A DNA stretch of 23,338 nt from positions 1-23,338 of the forward strand of contig DIME01000010.1 in the NCBI GenBank assembly GCA_002425405.1. The letters are read 5' to 3'. Position 1 is the first letter of the stretch, and each line of letters begins with the position of its first letter. Under the pieces are notes generated by a model. It ran no database searches and was not told the DNA's origin. It saw only the letters and a list, made by a program, of their open reading frames with translations. Shown piece after piece: positions 7,362-14,866 of this stretch. Origin of the DNA: Candidatus Accumulibacter vicinus (GTDB taxonomy: Bacteria > Pseudomonadota > Gammaproteobacteria > Burkholderiales > Rhodocyclaceae). The position numbers and the translations under genes were made by a program.

Positions 7362-7485
7362 TTCTCTCCCACGGCCCGCGCTGCATCGCGGGCCGGCTGC
7401 GGCGGCGCAGAGCAGTGCTCCGCGAAACCCCGCCTTCGCCCCCGCAAGTGGGGGGAGAGAAGATTCGTGAGTCGCTGACGCGACT
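7362..7485. repeat. Nested inverted repeats, REP-like intergenic element
   Basis: Outer arms TTCTCTCCC (7362-7370) and GGGAGAGAA (7453-7461) enclose the GC hairpin at 7372-7395. A small hairpin CCCCC-GCAAGT-GGGGG lies at 7439-7454, and a further stem AGTCGC-TGAC-GCGACT at 7470-7485, just beyond the gluQ stop. The CCCCGCAAGTGGGG / GGAGAGA wording resembles palindromic intergenic repeats common in proteobacterial genomes. Only one copy is in the window, so repetition is inferred. Confidence 0.4.
7372..7395. terminator. Strong GC hairpin between convergent clsB and gluQ
   Basis: CGGCCCGCG (7372-7380) and CGCGGGCCG (7387-7395) form a perfect 9-bp stem with a 6-base loop (CTGCAT), 58 bases past the clsB stop. 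There is no T-run on either side, so it is not a canonical intrinsic terminator. Its place between convergent genes suggests a transcription block or 3'-end stabiliser, or a repeated palindromic element. Confidence 0.45.
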
Positions 7486-7491
7486 TGCACA

Positions 7492-8391
7492 TTAACCCGG
7501 AAAGACCCCGCGCTGCACCGGCACCTGCGCCATCGACCAGGCAGCAATCGCCCAGCGCCAGAAGTCGTGCAAAGGTCCACTACGGACTTCAGGCGGCACC
7601 GGGTGGCCAAGAAAGTGCAGCGCGGCGGCAAGTACCGCACTACCACCCGCGGCATCGACGGCAGCGGCGCGCGTCTGCTTCGAAAGTTTCTCTCCGGCCG
7701 CATTGGTCACCACCGGCAGGTGTGCGTAAGTCGGTGTCGGTAGCGCCAGGCATTGCTGCAGCCAAATCTGGCGTGCCGTCGAGTCGAGCAGGTCGACACC
7801 GCGCACCACGGCGTTGACTCCCTGTGCCGCGTCGTCGACGACTACCGCCAACTGGTAGGCGTACTGACCATCGGCACGCAGTAGAATGAAGTCACCCACC
7901 GCGCGCGCGAGGTTCTGCTGCACCGGTCCCTGTACGCGATCATCGAATGCGATCTCGCGATCCGGAACACGCATTCGCCAGGCACGTGGCACACGTCCCG
8001 CAGCCAGACCGGCACGGCAGCTTCCCGGATAGACCAGGCCGCCGTCGACTGCCGGTGCTGGCGCGCAGGCGGCAATCTCGCGCCGCGAGCAGGCACAGGG
8101 ATACGCCTCGCCATCGAGTTGCAGGCGGGTCAATGCCGCATGATAGTGATCCAGACGCCGGCTCTGCATCACCACCTCGCCATCCCACTCAAAAGCGAAG
8201 GCTTCGAGCGTGCGCAGGATGGTGTCTGCAGCCTCCCGCCGCGACCGCGACCGGTCAAGGTCTTCAATGCGCAACAGCCATTCACCACCGTTGGCGCGCG
8301 CGTCAAGATAGCTGCCGACCGCGGCAACCAGCGAACCGAAGTGCAGCGGACCTGTCGGGGAAGGTGCAAAACGGCCCCGATAGCTATTCAC
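7492..8391 (-). CDS. gluQ: Glutamyl-Q tRNA(Asp) synthetase GluQ
   Basis: This 299-residue protein is a truncated glutamyl-tRNA synthetase paralogue lacking the anticodon-binding domain. It shows GRFAPSPTGPLHFGSL (the HIGH-type motif), RIEDLDRSR, a zinc site of the expected form (CAC at 99-101, then Tyr121 and Cys125 in VYPGSC), VRGVDLLDST, and KLSKQ at 235-239 in place of KMSKS. GluQ activates glutamate and attaches it to the queuosine base at position 34 of tRNA(Asp), in the cytoplasm. Length and domain content match the family. It is divergent from argB across 101 bases and converges on clsB. Confidence 0.93.
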   Translation of the reverse strand: MNSYRGRFAPSPTGPLHFGSLVAAVGSYLDARANGGEWLLRIEDLDRSRSRREAADTILRTLEAFAFEWDGEVVMQSRRLDHYHAALTRLQLDGEAYPCACSRREIAACAPAPAVDGGLVYPGSCRAGLAAGRVPRAWRMRVPDREIAFDDRVQGPVQQNLARAVGDFILLRADGQYAYQLAVVVDDAAQGVNAVVRGVDLLDSTARQIWLQQCLALPTPTYAHLPVVTNAAGEKLSKQTRAAAVDAAGGSAVLAAALHFLGHPVPPEVRSGPLHDFWRWAIAAWSMAQVPVQRGVFPG

Positions 8392-8436
8392 CCGACACTT
8401 TCATACGTACCCCGCTCATCGCTCATTCTTCTTGCC

Positions 8437-8465
8437 TTGGTGTTTCCGGCAGCGCCGGGTAAAAT
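8437..8465 (+). promoter_or_regulatory. Probable sigma-70 promoter of argB
   Basis: TTGGTG (8437-8442), a 17-base spacer, then TAAAAT (8460-8465). The predicted start site near 8472 leaves a leader of about 20 nt before the argB ATG. Both hexamers are near consensus and the spacing is optimal. No ArgR-type operator was recognised. Confidence 0.55.
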
Positions 8466-8492
8466 CCGCTGGTCATTATCAGGGTTCGCGCC

Positions 8493-9380
8493 ATGAGCAA
8501 TCGTTCGATCACCCCCGCCGACGAAGCGGCCATTCTCGCCGAGGCACTTCCCTACATCAAACGTTTCCATGGCAAGACCATCGTCGTCAAGTATGGCGGC
8601 AACGCCATGACCGACGACCATCTCAAGCAGTGTTTCGCGCGTGACGTGGTGCTGTTGAAGCTCGTCGGAATGAACGTCGTGGTGGTGCACGGCGGCGGTC
8701 CGCAGATCGAGAGTCTGCTCAAACGAGTCGGCAAGAAAGGCCGCTTCGTCCAGGGAATGCGTGTCACCGACGCCGAAACCATGGAAATCGTCGAGATGGT
8801 GCTCGGCGGTCAGGTCAACAAGGACGTTGTCAACCTGATCAATCAGGCCGGCGGCAAAGCGGTGGGCCTGACCGGCAAGGACGGCAGTTTCATTCGCGCC
8901 AAGAAACTGCTATTGGCGAACCAGGATGGCAACGAGGACCTGATCGACGTTGGCCAGGTCGGCGACATCACGCAGATCGACCCCTCCCTGATCGGACATC
9001 TGGAGGCCGGCGGCTTCATCCCGGTGGTCGCGCCAGTCGGTGTCGGCAAGGGCGGCGAAACCTACAACATCAACGCCGATGTCGTGGCCGGCAAGATCGC
9101 CGAAATTCTCAAGGCCGAGAAGCTGGTCCTGCTGACCAACACGCCCGGCGTCCTCGACGAGACGGGCAGACTGATCACCGGCATGACGCCGAAACAGATC
9201 GATGACATGGTCACCGATGGGACCTTGTCCGGCGGCATGCTCCCCAAGATCAGCTCGGCGCTCGATGCCGCACGCAATGGCGTCAAGAGCGTCCATATCA
9301 TCGATGGTCGTGTCGAGCATGCGCTGTTGCTGGAAATCCTCACCGACCACGGTGTCGGCACAATGATCAAGTCATACTGA
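8493..9380 (+). CDS. argB: Acetylglutamate kinase ArgB
   Basis: ArgB phosphorylates N-acetyl-L-glutamate, the second step of arginine synthesis, in the cytoplasm. The 295-residue product shows the amino acid kinase fold motifs: VVKYGGNAM (31-39), VVVHGGGPQI (63-72), QGMRVTD (87-93), YNINADVVAG (191-200) and LTNTPGV. It has the N-terminal extension (ITPADEAAILAEALPYIKRFHGK) found in the longer hexameric, arginine-inhibited form of pseudomonads and betaproteobacteria, unlike the shorter E. coli enzyme. Arginine feedback inhibition is therefore likely, by family knowledge. A HAD phosphatase gene starts 7 nt after its stop. Confidence 0.96.
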   Translation: MSNRSITPADEAAILAEALPYIKRFHGKTIVVKYGGNAMTDDHLKQCFARDVVLLKLVGMNVVVVHGGGPQIESLLKRVGKKGRFVQGMRVTDAETMEIVEMVLGGQVNKDVVNLINQAGGKAVGLTGKDGSFIRAKKLLLANQDGNEDLIDVGQVGDITQIDPSLIGHLEAGGFIPVVAPVGVGKGGETYNINADVVAGKIAEILKAEKLVLLTNTPGVLDETGRLITGMTPKQIDDMVTDGTLSGGMLPKISSALDAARNGVKSVHIIDGRVEHALLLEILTDHGVGTMIKSY

Positions 9381-9387
9381 CCGAAAG

Positions 9388-10056
9388 ATGGTTCTCAAGG
9401 CCGCCTCGCCGGTCTGGCTATTCGACCTCGACAACACGCTGCACAACGCCAGCCCGCATATCTTCCCGCACCTCAACGCCGCAATGGTCGCCTACATCCG
9501 TGACCACCTGGGTGTTGACGAACAGGCGGCGACGCGCATCCGGCAGGACTACTGGCAGCGCTACGGGGCCACGCTGCTCGGCCTGATGCGTCATCACGGC
9601 ACCGATCCACGGCATTTCCTCTGGCATACGCACCAGTTTCCCGACCTCAAACAGATGCTGGTTCTGGAGCGCGGGCTGCGGACCATGCTGCTGCGCTTGC
9701 CGGGACGCAAGATCGTCTTCTCCAATGCGCCGCAGCACTACAGCGAGGCGGTCCTTGAGCTCGCCGGTATCGACGCCTGCTTCGACGCGGTCTACTCCAT
9801 CGAGCGTCTCCGCTTTCAACCCAAGCCGGCGATTGGCGGCTTCCGCCACCTGCTGCGCTGCGAGCGCTTGCCCGCCCATCGCTGCATCATGGTCGAAGAT
9901 ACCCTGGCCAATCTGCAGATGGCGAAACGACTGGGCATGCAAACCGTGTGGGTGAGCGGCAGTACGCGCCAGCCTTCCTTTGTTGACCTGCGGCTGGTTT
10001 CCATTCTCGATCTGCCGCGTTGTTTACGGTGCTTGTCGACCGGAAGCCCAGTGTAG
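9388..10056 (+). CDS. HAD family hydrolase, pyrimidine 5'-nucleotidase type
   Basis: This 222-residue HAD protein has all four motifs: DLDNT (Asp13, Asp15), VFSNAP (Ser112), a Lys in FQPKP (Lys146) and MVEDTLANLQMAK (Glu170-Asp171). The opening WLFDLDNTLHNAS and the helical cap with DYWQRYGATLLGLMRHHGTDPRHFL match the SDT1-like group annotated as pyrimidine 5'-nucleotidase. Substrate specificity is inferred from the group. The gene follows argB after 7 nt with no strong ribosome binding site, so it is cotranscribed and perhaps translationally dependent. The argB-HAD order is common in betaproteobacteria. Any link to arginine metabolism is unproven. Confidence 0.85.
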   Translation: MVLKAASPVWLFDLDNTLHNASPHIFPHLNAAMVAYIRDHLGVDEQAATRIRQDYWQRYGATLLGLMRHHGTDPRHFLWHTHQFPDLKQMLVLERGLRTMLLRLPGRKIVFSNAPQHYSEAVLELAGIDACFDAVYSIERLRFQPKPAIGGFRHLLRCERLPAHRCIMVEDTLANLQMAKRLGMQTVWVSGSTRQPSFVDLRLVSILDLPRCLRCLSTGSPV

Positions 10057-10072
10057 ATCGTGAGGGTCTCCG

Positions 10073-10100
10073 TTGACGTACCTCGGTCACCATGTAGACT
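10073..10100 (+). promoter_or_regulatory. Probable sigma-70 promoter of the GGDEF-EAL gene
   Basis: TTGACG (10073-10078), a 16-base spacer, then TAGACT (10095-10100), predicting a start site near 10107. It lies inside the longest possible reading frame of the downstream gene (from GTG 10060). If it is real, translation must begin later, at TTG 10132. Confidence 0.5.
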
Positions 10101-10131
10101 CCGCTTTCGGTCACCCCTTGGAATCAGTGTC

Positions 10132-13100
10132 TTGAGAGAATCCACTGCACTGCAACAACGGCTTCTTGAATACCAGGCCATCCTCGACCATTCGGGAATC
10201 GCCGTGGTGTGTACGCGCAACCGCCGTGTCTACCGCTGCAACCAGCGTGCCGAGGAGCTTTTCGGCTGGCCGGCCGGAACTCTGGTGGGGCAGCCGGATC
10301 TCGTCTTCCACCCGAACAGCGAAGCCTGCGATGCCCTGCGTCGGCAGGCACGTTTGCAGTTGGGAAATGTCCAGGTCGTGGATCTCGAAACCCAACTGGC
10401 ACGTCGCGACGGCAGCACCTTCATCGCACACATGATCGCTCGCGCCATCGACCCTGCAGAACCCGGCCAGGCCACGGTCTGGATCGTGCGCGACATCACC
10501 CGGGAAGTCCACGATCGCGAGGCCAGCGCCCGCCTGCTGCGCGAGCAGCAACTCATTTTCCAGAATGCCGAAACCGGCATCGTGATCCTCCGTGATCGAA
10601 TCATTCAGCGCTGCAACCGACGTTTTACCGAGATCCTGGGTTATGCGCCGGACGAGTTGATCGGCCAATCGACCCGCCTCTACTATCCGAGTGAAGAGGC
10701 CTGGCTGGCCACCGGCCGAGAGGCCTACGCGGCGATTGCCGAAACCGGCATCTACCACGGCGACACCCTCTTCCATCGACGCGATGGCTCAACGCTGTGG
10801 TGCCACATCACCGGCAGCATGATCAACCCGGCGAACCCGGACGAAGGTTATGTCTGGCTGTACGAAGATGTCACCGAAAAGCGTCAGGCGAGCAGTGCCA
10901 TGGATGCCCTGCTGCGTGAACAGACGCTGATTTTCGAACGTGCGCCGATTGGCATCGTTTTCCTGCGCGATCGCATCATCCAGCGCTGCAATCCGAGCTT
11001 CGAGAGAATCTTCGGCTATCCAGCGGGGCAAATGCTTGGTCAGTCCACGCGCATCCTTTTCTCCAGCGAAGCCGCCTGGAGCGAAGCAGGCGAACGGGCG
11101 TACAAGGGGATCGATGAATCCGGAAAATTCGTCGCCGAAATAGAGTACTGCAAGATCGATGGTAGCCCGATCTGGTGCCAGGCAACCGGCAGTCTGATTG
11201 ACCCGGCCAACCCGGACAAAGGCCATGTCTGGCTGTACGAGGACGTCACCGCACGTCGGGCGGCTGAAGAGGCCTTGGTGGAAAGCCTCTGGGAACAGCA
11301 GCTGATCTTTGACAACGCGATGATCGGAATTTCCTACCAGCGCGAACGCACCTTCCTGCGCTGCAATCGCCGTTGCGAGGAGATTTTCGGCTACCCGCCA
11401 GGGGGCCTGCAGGGACTCTCGACGCGCATCCTGTTCGCCAGCCAGGAGGCTTGGGAAGAGGCCGGCCGCCTGGCCTACGGGAACGCTGCGGCGACTGGCG
11501 GCACCTTTGACGGCGAACTCCTGTATTGCCGGCGCGACGGCACGCCGATCTGGGTGCATGTGATTGGCCGTATCATTGGCGATCATCAGGAAGGCGAAAC
11601 CTGGATCTGGACCTTCGAGGATGTGACGGCACAGCGGGCGGCCGAACGAGCGCTACGGCAAAGTCATCTCGAACTCGAGCAGCGGGTGGCCGAACGCACC
11701 CTCGAATTGTCGCAACAGCTCCATTTCATGCGCCAGTTGATCGAGGCGATTCCCGGCCCGGTCTTCTACAAGAATCGGGAAGGGCTTTATCTCGGATGCA
11801 ATCAGGCCTTTCTCGAGCTCGTCGGCCGGTCACGCAGTGAGGTCATCGGCGCCACCGTCTACGACCTTGCCCCCCGCGAGCTGGCTGACCGCTACCAGAC
11901 TGCCGACGAGGAATTGTTCCGGCAGACGGGTTCTCAAGTGCACGAAGCGAAAATTCCGCACGCGGACGGCAGCATGCGTGACGTGGTCTTTCACAAAGCC
12001 ACCTATGGCAAACCTGGCGATGCCAACAGCGGTCTGGTTGGCGTGATGCTCGACATCACTGAACGAAAGCGCATGGAGGCTCGCTTGCAACAGGCCGCAA
12101 CGGTCTTCGACAGCAGCGCCGAAGGCATCACCATCACCGCACCGGATGGCTGCATCATTGCCGTGAACCGTGCTTTCACCGAAATCACCGGGTACCGTGA
12201 GGATGAAGTGATCGGGAGCAACCCGCGTATCCTGCAGTCCGGACTTCAGGACGCAGCCTTTTACCGGGAAATGTGGCAGGTTCTCGGCCATTGTGGGCGC
12301 TGGCGGGGTGAGCTCTGGAACCGGCGCAAGGACGGCCAGATTTTCCTGGAATCGCTGACGATCAGCGCTGTCCATGACCCCGATGGACAACTCACGCACT
12401 ATGTCGGCGTTTTCTCCGACATCACCGCCCTGCGGCAAGCCCACGATCAACTCGCCCACCAGGCACATCACGATCCGCTGACCGGTCTGCCCAACCGCTT
12501 GCTGCTTGGCGACCGATTGCACAAGGCCTTGCAGCGTGCCCATCGCGACGAGACCGGGCTGGCCGTCCTGTTCATCGATCTCGATCGCTTCAAGAACATC
12601 AACGACACCCTCGGCCACCAGGTCGGCGATCGCGTCCTCTGCGAAGTGGCGAGGCGCCTGAGCAGACTGATGCGAGAAGCGGATACTGTCGGCCGACTCG
12701 GAGGCGACGAATTTCTGATCATCATCGAGGACATCGCCGATCCAGCCGCCGTCTCGTACATCGCAGAGAAGATCCTCAATACACTGCAGAATTCTCCGGT
12801 GACCGTCGAACAGGAATTCTACATCGGCGCCAGCATCGGCATCAGCCTCTTTCCGGATGACGGCGCTGACCCCGAGACACTGATGAAGAATGCCGATGTC
12901 GCGATGTACCGTGCCAAGGAGCGTGGCCGCAACGCCTATGAATTTTTCACCAAGGTGCTGACGCAGTCCTCGCTGGCGCGTCTGCAGATGGAGACCGACC
13001 TGCGACACGCTGTCGAGCGCGACGAGTTACTGGTCTATCTGCAACCCCAATTTTCCCTGAAAACCGGCAAGGTGCTCGGGGCCGAGGCGCTGGTACGCTG

Positions 13101-13743
13101 GTTGCGCCCTGAGCACGGACTGGTGATGCCAAGTGAATTCATCAGGCTGGCCGAGGAATCCGGACTGATTGTTCAGATCGGTGAATGGGTTCAACAGACT
13201 GCCGGTGGTCAGTGGGCCGCATGGATCGCCGCGGGTCGTCGACCGGGAGTTCTGTCGGTCAACGTTTCCGGCGTCGAATTCGTACGCGGCCGAATCCAGG
13301 AGACTGCTCGCAAGACCCTGGAGACCTCGCAACTGCCCGCGCAATTCCTCGAACTCGAAATCACCGAGAGTGCCATCATGAGCCATGCCGAGAACAGCGC
13401 GCAGACGCTCGACAAGCTACAGTCCATGGGCTTGAGCTTGGCCATCGACGATTTCGGTACCGGTTACTCTTCGCTTGCCTATCTGAAACGTCTGCCACTC
13501 AACAAGCTCAAGATCGATCAGAGCTTTGTTCTCGGACTTCCCGGCGATACCGAGGATTGTGCCATCGTGCGCGCGGTGATTGCGCTTGCCCACAGCCTGC
13601 AATTGACGGTCATTGCCGAGGGCGTCGAGAGCGAGGCGCAACAGGAATTTCTGACCCGTGCAGGATGCGACGAAATGCAGGGTTACCTGCATGGCCAGCC
13701 GATGCCGTTTGATGAGTACGAAAGGTGCTTTCTCAATGACTGA
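10132..13743 (+). CDS. Multi-PAS GGDEF-EAL protein (c-di-GMP synthase/phosphodiesterase)
   Basis: From TTG 10132 the protein has 1203 residues; an in-frame GTG at 10060 would add 24 residues of poor quality. I see no signal peptide or membrane segment, so it is probably a cytoplasmic sensor. The order is PAS1 (about 5-130), three near-copy PAS modules of exactly 125 residues (135-509), a short coiled coil (LELEQRVAERTLELSQQ), PAS5 and PAS6 (to about 770), GGDEF and EAL. GGDEF is intact at 857-861 with an inhibitory RxxD site (READ, 848-851) five residues earlier, so product-inhibited diguanylate cyclase activity is expected. The EAL domain keeps EALVRW (985), DDFGTGYSS (1106), KIDQSFV (Lys1127) and AEGVE (1163), so phosphodiesterase activity is also plausible. 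The acyltransferase gene overlaps its 3' end. The ligands of the PAS domains are unknown. Confidence 0.93.
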   Translation: MRESTALQQRLLEYQAILDHSGIAVVCTRNRRVYRCNQRAEELFGWPAGTLVGQPDLVFHPNSEACDALRRQARLQLGNVQVVDLETQLARRDGSTFIAHMIARAIDPAEPGQATVWIVRDITREVHDREASARLLREQQLIFQNAETGIVILRDRIIQRCNRRFTEILGYAPDELIGQSTRLYYPSEEAWLATGREAYAAIAETGIYHGDTLFHRRDGSTLWCHITGSMINPANPDEGYVWLYEDVTEKRQASSAMDALLREQTLIFERAPIGIVFLRDRIIQRCNPSFERIFGYPAGQMLGQSTRILFSSEAAWSEAGERAYKGIDESGKFVAEIEYCKIDGSPIWCQATGSLIDPANPDKGHVWLYEDVTARRAAEEALVESLWEQQLIFDNAMIGISYQRERTFLRCNRRCEEIFGYPPGGLQGLSTRILFASQEAWEEAGRLAYGNAAATGGTFDGELLYCRRDGTPIWVHVIGRIIGDHQEGETWIWTFEDVTAQRAAERALRQSHLELEQRVAERTLELSQQLHFMRQLIEAIPGPVFYKNREGLYLGCNQAFLELVGRSRSEVIGATVYDLAPRELADRYQTADEELFRQTGSQVHEAKIPHADGSMRDVVFHKATYGKPGDANSGLVGVMLDITERKRMEARLQQAATVFDSSAEGITITAPDGCIIAVNRAFTEITGYREDEVIGSNPRILQSGLQDAAFYREMWQVLGHCGRWRGELWNRRKDGQIFLESLTISAVHDPDGQLTHYVGVFSDITALRQAHDQLAHQAHHDPLTGLPNRLLLGDRLHKALQRAHRDETGLAVLFIDLDRFKNINDTLGHQVGDRVLCEVARRLSRLMREADTVGRLGGDEFLIIIEDIADPAAVSYIAEKILNTLQNSPVTVEQEFYIGASIGISLFPDDGADPETLMKNADVAMYRAKERGRNAYEFFTKVLTQSSLARLQMETDLRHAVERDELLVYLQPQFSLKTGKVLGAEALVRWLRPEHGLVMPSEFIRLAEESGLIVQIGEWVQQTAGGQWAAWIAAGRRPGVLSVNVSGVEFVRGRIQETARKTLETSQLPAQFLELEITESAIMSHAENSAQTLDKLQSMGLSLAIDDFGTGYSSLAYLKRLPLNKLKIDQSFVLGLPGDTEDCAIVRAVIALAHSLQLTVIAEGVESEAQQEFLTRAGCDEMQGYLHGQPMPFDEYERCFLND
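10534..11658 (+). repeat. Three tandem 375-nt PAS-encoding repeats
   Basis: Units start at 10534, 10909 and 11284, exactly 375 nt (125 codons) apart. Shared landmarks in each unit are E-Q-x-LIF, RD/RE then RCN, GY, G-x-STR, a Trp in EAW, an R/K-D-G-(S/T)-x-(L/I)-W segment and W-x-x-EDVT. DNA similarity is visible too: GATCGAATCATTCAGCGCTG in unit 1 against GATCGCATCATCCAGCGCTG in unit 2. Unit 3 is more diverged. This looks like internal duplication. Confidence 0.85.
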
Positions 13744-14866
13744 AATACGCAGGCCTGGCATGCCTTCACGACTGGCATTCGTCGATGCACTGAAAGCCCT
13801 GGCCTGTCAGCTGATCGTTCTGCATCATCTGGCTTTTTATGGGCCGATGTCTGATCATGCCTACCTGCTGGCTCCCGACCTGATCCGCTGGTTCAGTCAG
13901 GATGCGCGCATGGCCGTACAGGTTTTCCTGGTGATTAGCGGTTTCCTGGCGGCGCGGAGTCTTGCCCCCGCCGGCGTGCTGCTTGCGACCGATCCGCTTG
14001 ATCTGGTCCAGAAACGTTACCTGAAACTGGTCGTACCCTACCTCACGGCCATGCTGATCGGCCTTGCCTGCGCGGCCATCGCGCGCGAGTTGATGGTGCA
14101 TGATTCCATTCCCGGCCGGCCAACGCTGCCGCAGGTCGTCGCGCACGCGCTGCTGCTGCAAAGCATCCTGGGCTACGAAGGCCTGTCGGCAGGCGTCTGG
14201 TACGTCGCCATCGATTTTCAGCTATTCGCGCTCCTGGTCGGTGTGTTATGGCTGGCACGGACCATTGCGCGCAGCAGCACGGGCATTCCCACCGTCAGTG
14301 CCTTGCTGGTCGTCACCCTGGCATTGGCATCACTGTACCATTTCAACCGTGATGGTGCCTGGGATATGTGGGGGGTCTACTTCTTTGCGGCCTACGCGCT
14401 CGGGATAGTCACCTACTGGGCGACCCATCGGAAACAAACGCCTGTCTGGCTGCTGCCGATGGTTGGTCTGGTGGCCATCGCGCTGCTGCTCGACTACCGT
14501 CCACGCCTTGCCGTAGCGCTTTTGGTGGCGTTGGCGATCGGTCTGGCACGCATCTACGGATTTCTCGAGGACCGGCCCCGGTCTCGGCTCATTGCTTACC
14601 TCGGACAGATTTCCTATTCGGTCTTTCTTGTCCACTTCCCGATTTGCCTGCTGATCAATGGTCTCTTCGCACGCTTCGCAGCACCCGACCCCTGGGTCAA
14701 TCTGGCGGGGATGTGCATTGCCTGGTTGGCAAGCATTGCCGTTGGTGCACTCTTTTTCCGTTATGTCGAGAGCCCGGCGCAACGAGGGCTTTGGCGTACG
14801 CACGCGCAGCCCGGCCTCAGTCAGGCCGATGCATTGAGCCAGGCTGCTGCAGAAAGCGCAAAATAA
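13736..14866 (+). CDS. Membrane acyltransferase, acyltransferase-3 family
   Basis: This 376-residue polytopic protein has about ten hydrophobic segments. It opens with RLAFVDALKALACQLIVLHHLAFYGP, the family start in which a conserved His lies in the first membrane helix, and continues with VQVFLVISGFLAARS, typical of acyltransferase-3 (OatA/NodX/OPgC-like) proteins. A later LGQISYSVFLVHFP is also a family hallmark. These proteins move acyl groups, often acetyl or succinyl, onto sugars of envelope or exported polymers; the substrate here is unknown. The ATG at 13736 overlaps the last 8 bases of the GGDEF-EAL gene and has AAAGG upstream, so translation is probably coupled. A longer frame from 13658 lies wholly inside the upstream gene. 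The 3' end overlaps hemB by 46 nt on the other strand. Confidence 0.87.
   Translation: MTEIRRPGMPSRLAFVDALKALACQLIVLHHLAFYGPMSDHAYLLAPDLIRWFSQDARMAVQVFLVISGFLAARSLAPAGVLLATDPLDLVQKRYLKLVVPYLTAMLIGLACAAIARELMVHDSIPGRPTLPQVVAHALLLQSILGYEGLSAGVWYVAIDFQLFALLVGVLWLARTIARSSTGIPTVSALLVVTLALASLYHFNRDGAWDMWGVYFFAAYALGIVTYWATHRKQTPVWLLPMVGLVAIALLLDYRPRLAVALLVALAIGLARIYGFLEDRPRSRLIAYLGQISYSVFLVHFPICLLINGLFARFAAPDPWVNLAGMCIAWLASIAVGALFFRYVESPAQRGLWRTHAQPGLSQADALSQAAAESAK

Noticed and set aside
11830..13008. 392-residue minus-strand frame opposite the GGDEF region
   Set aside because: It mirrors PAS/GGDEF codons; the plus-strand protein has intact catalytic motifs and the minus frame has none.
13658..13735. 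26-codon N-terminal extension of the acyltransferase
   Set aside because: It lies wholly inside the conserved end of the EAL domain in another frame. ATG 13736 begins the normal family N-terminus.
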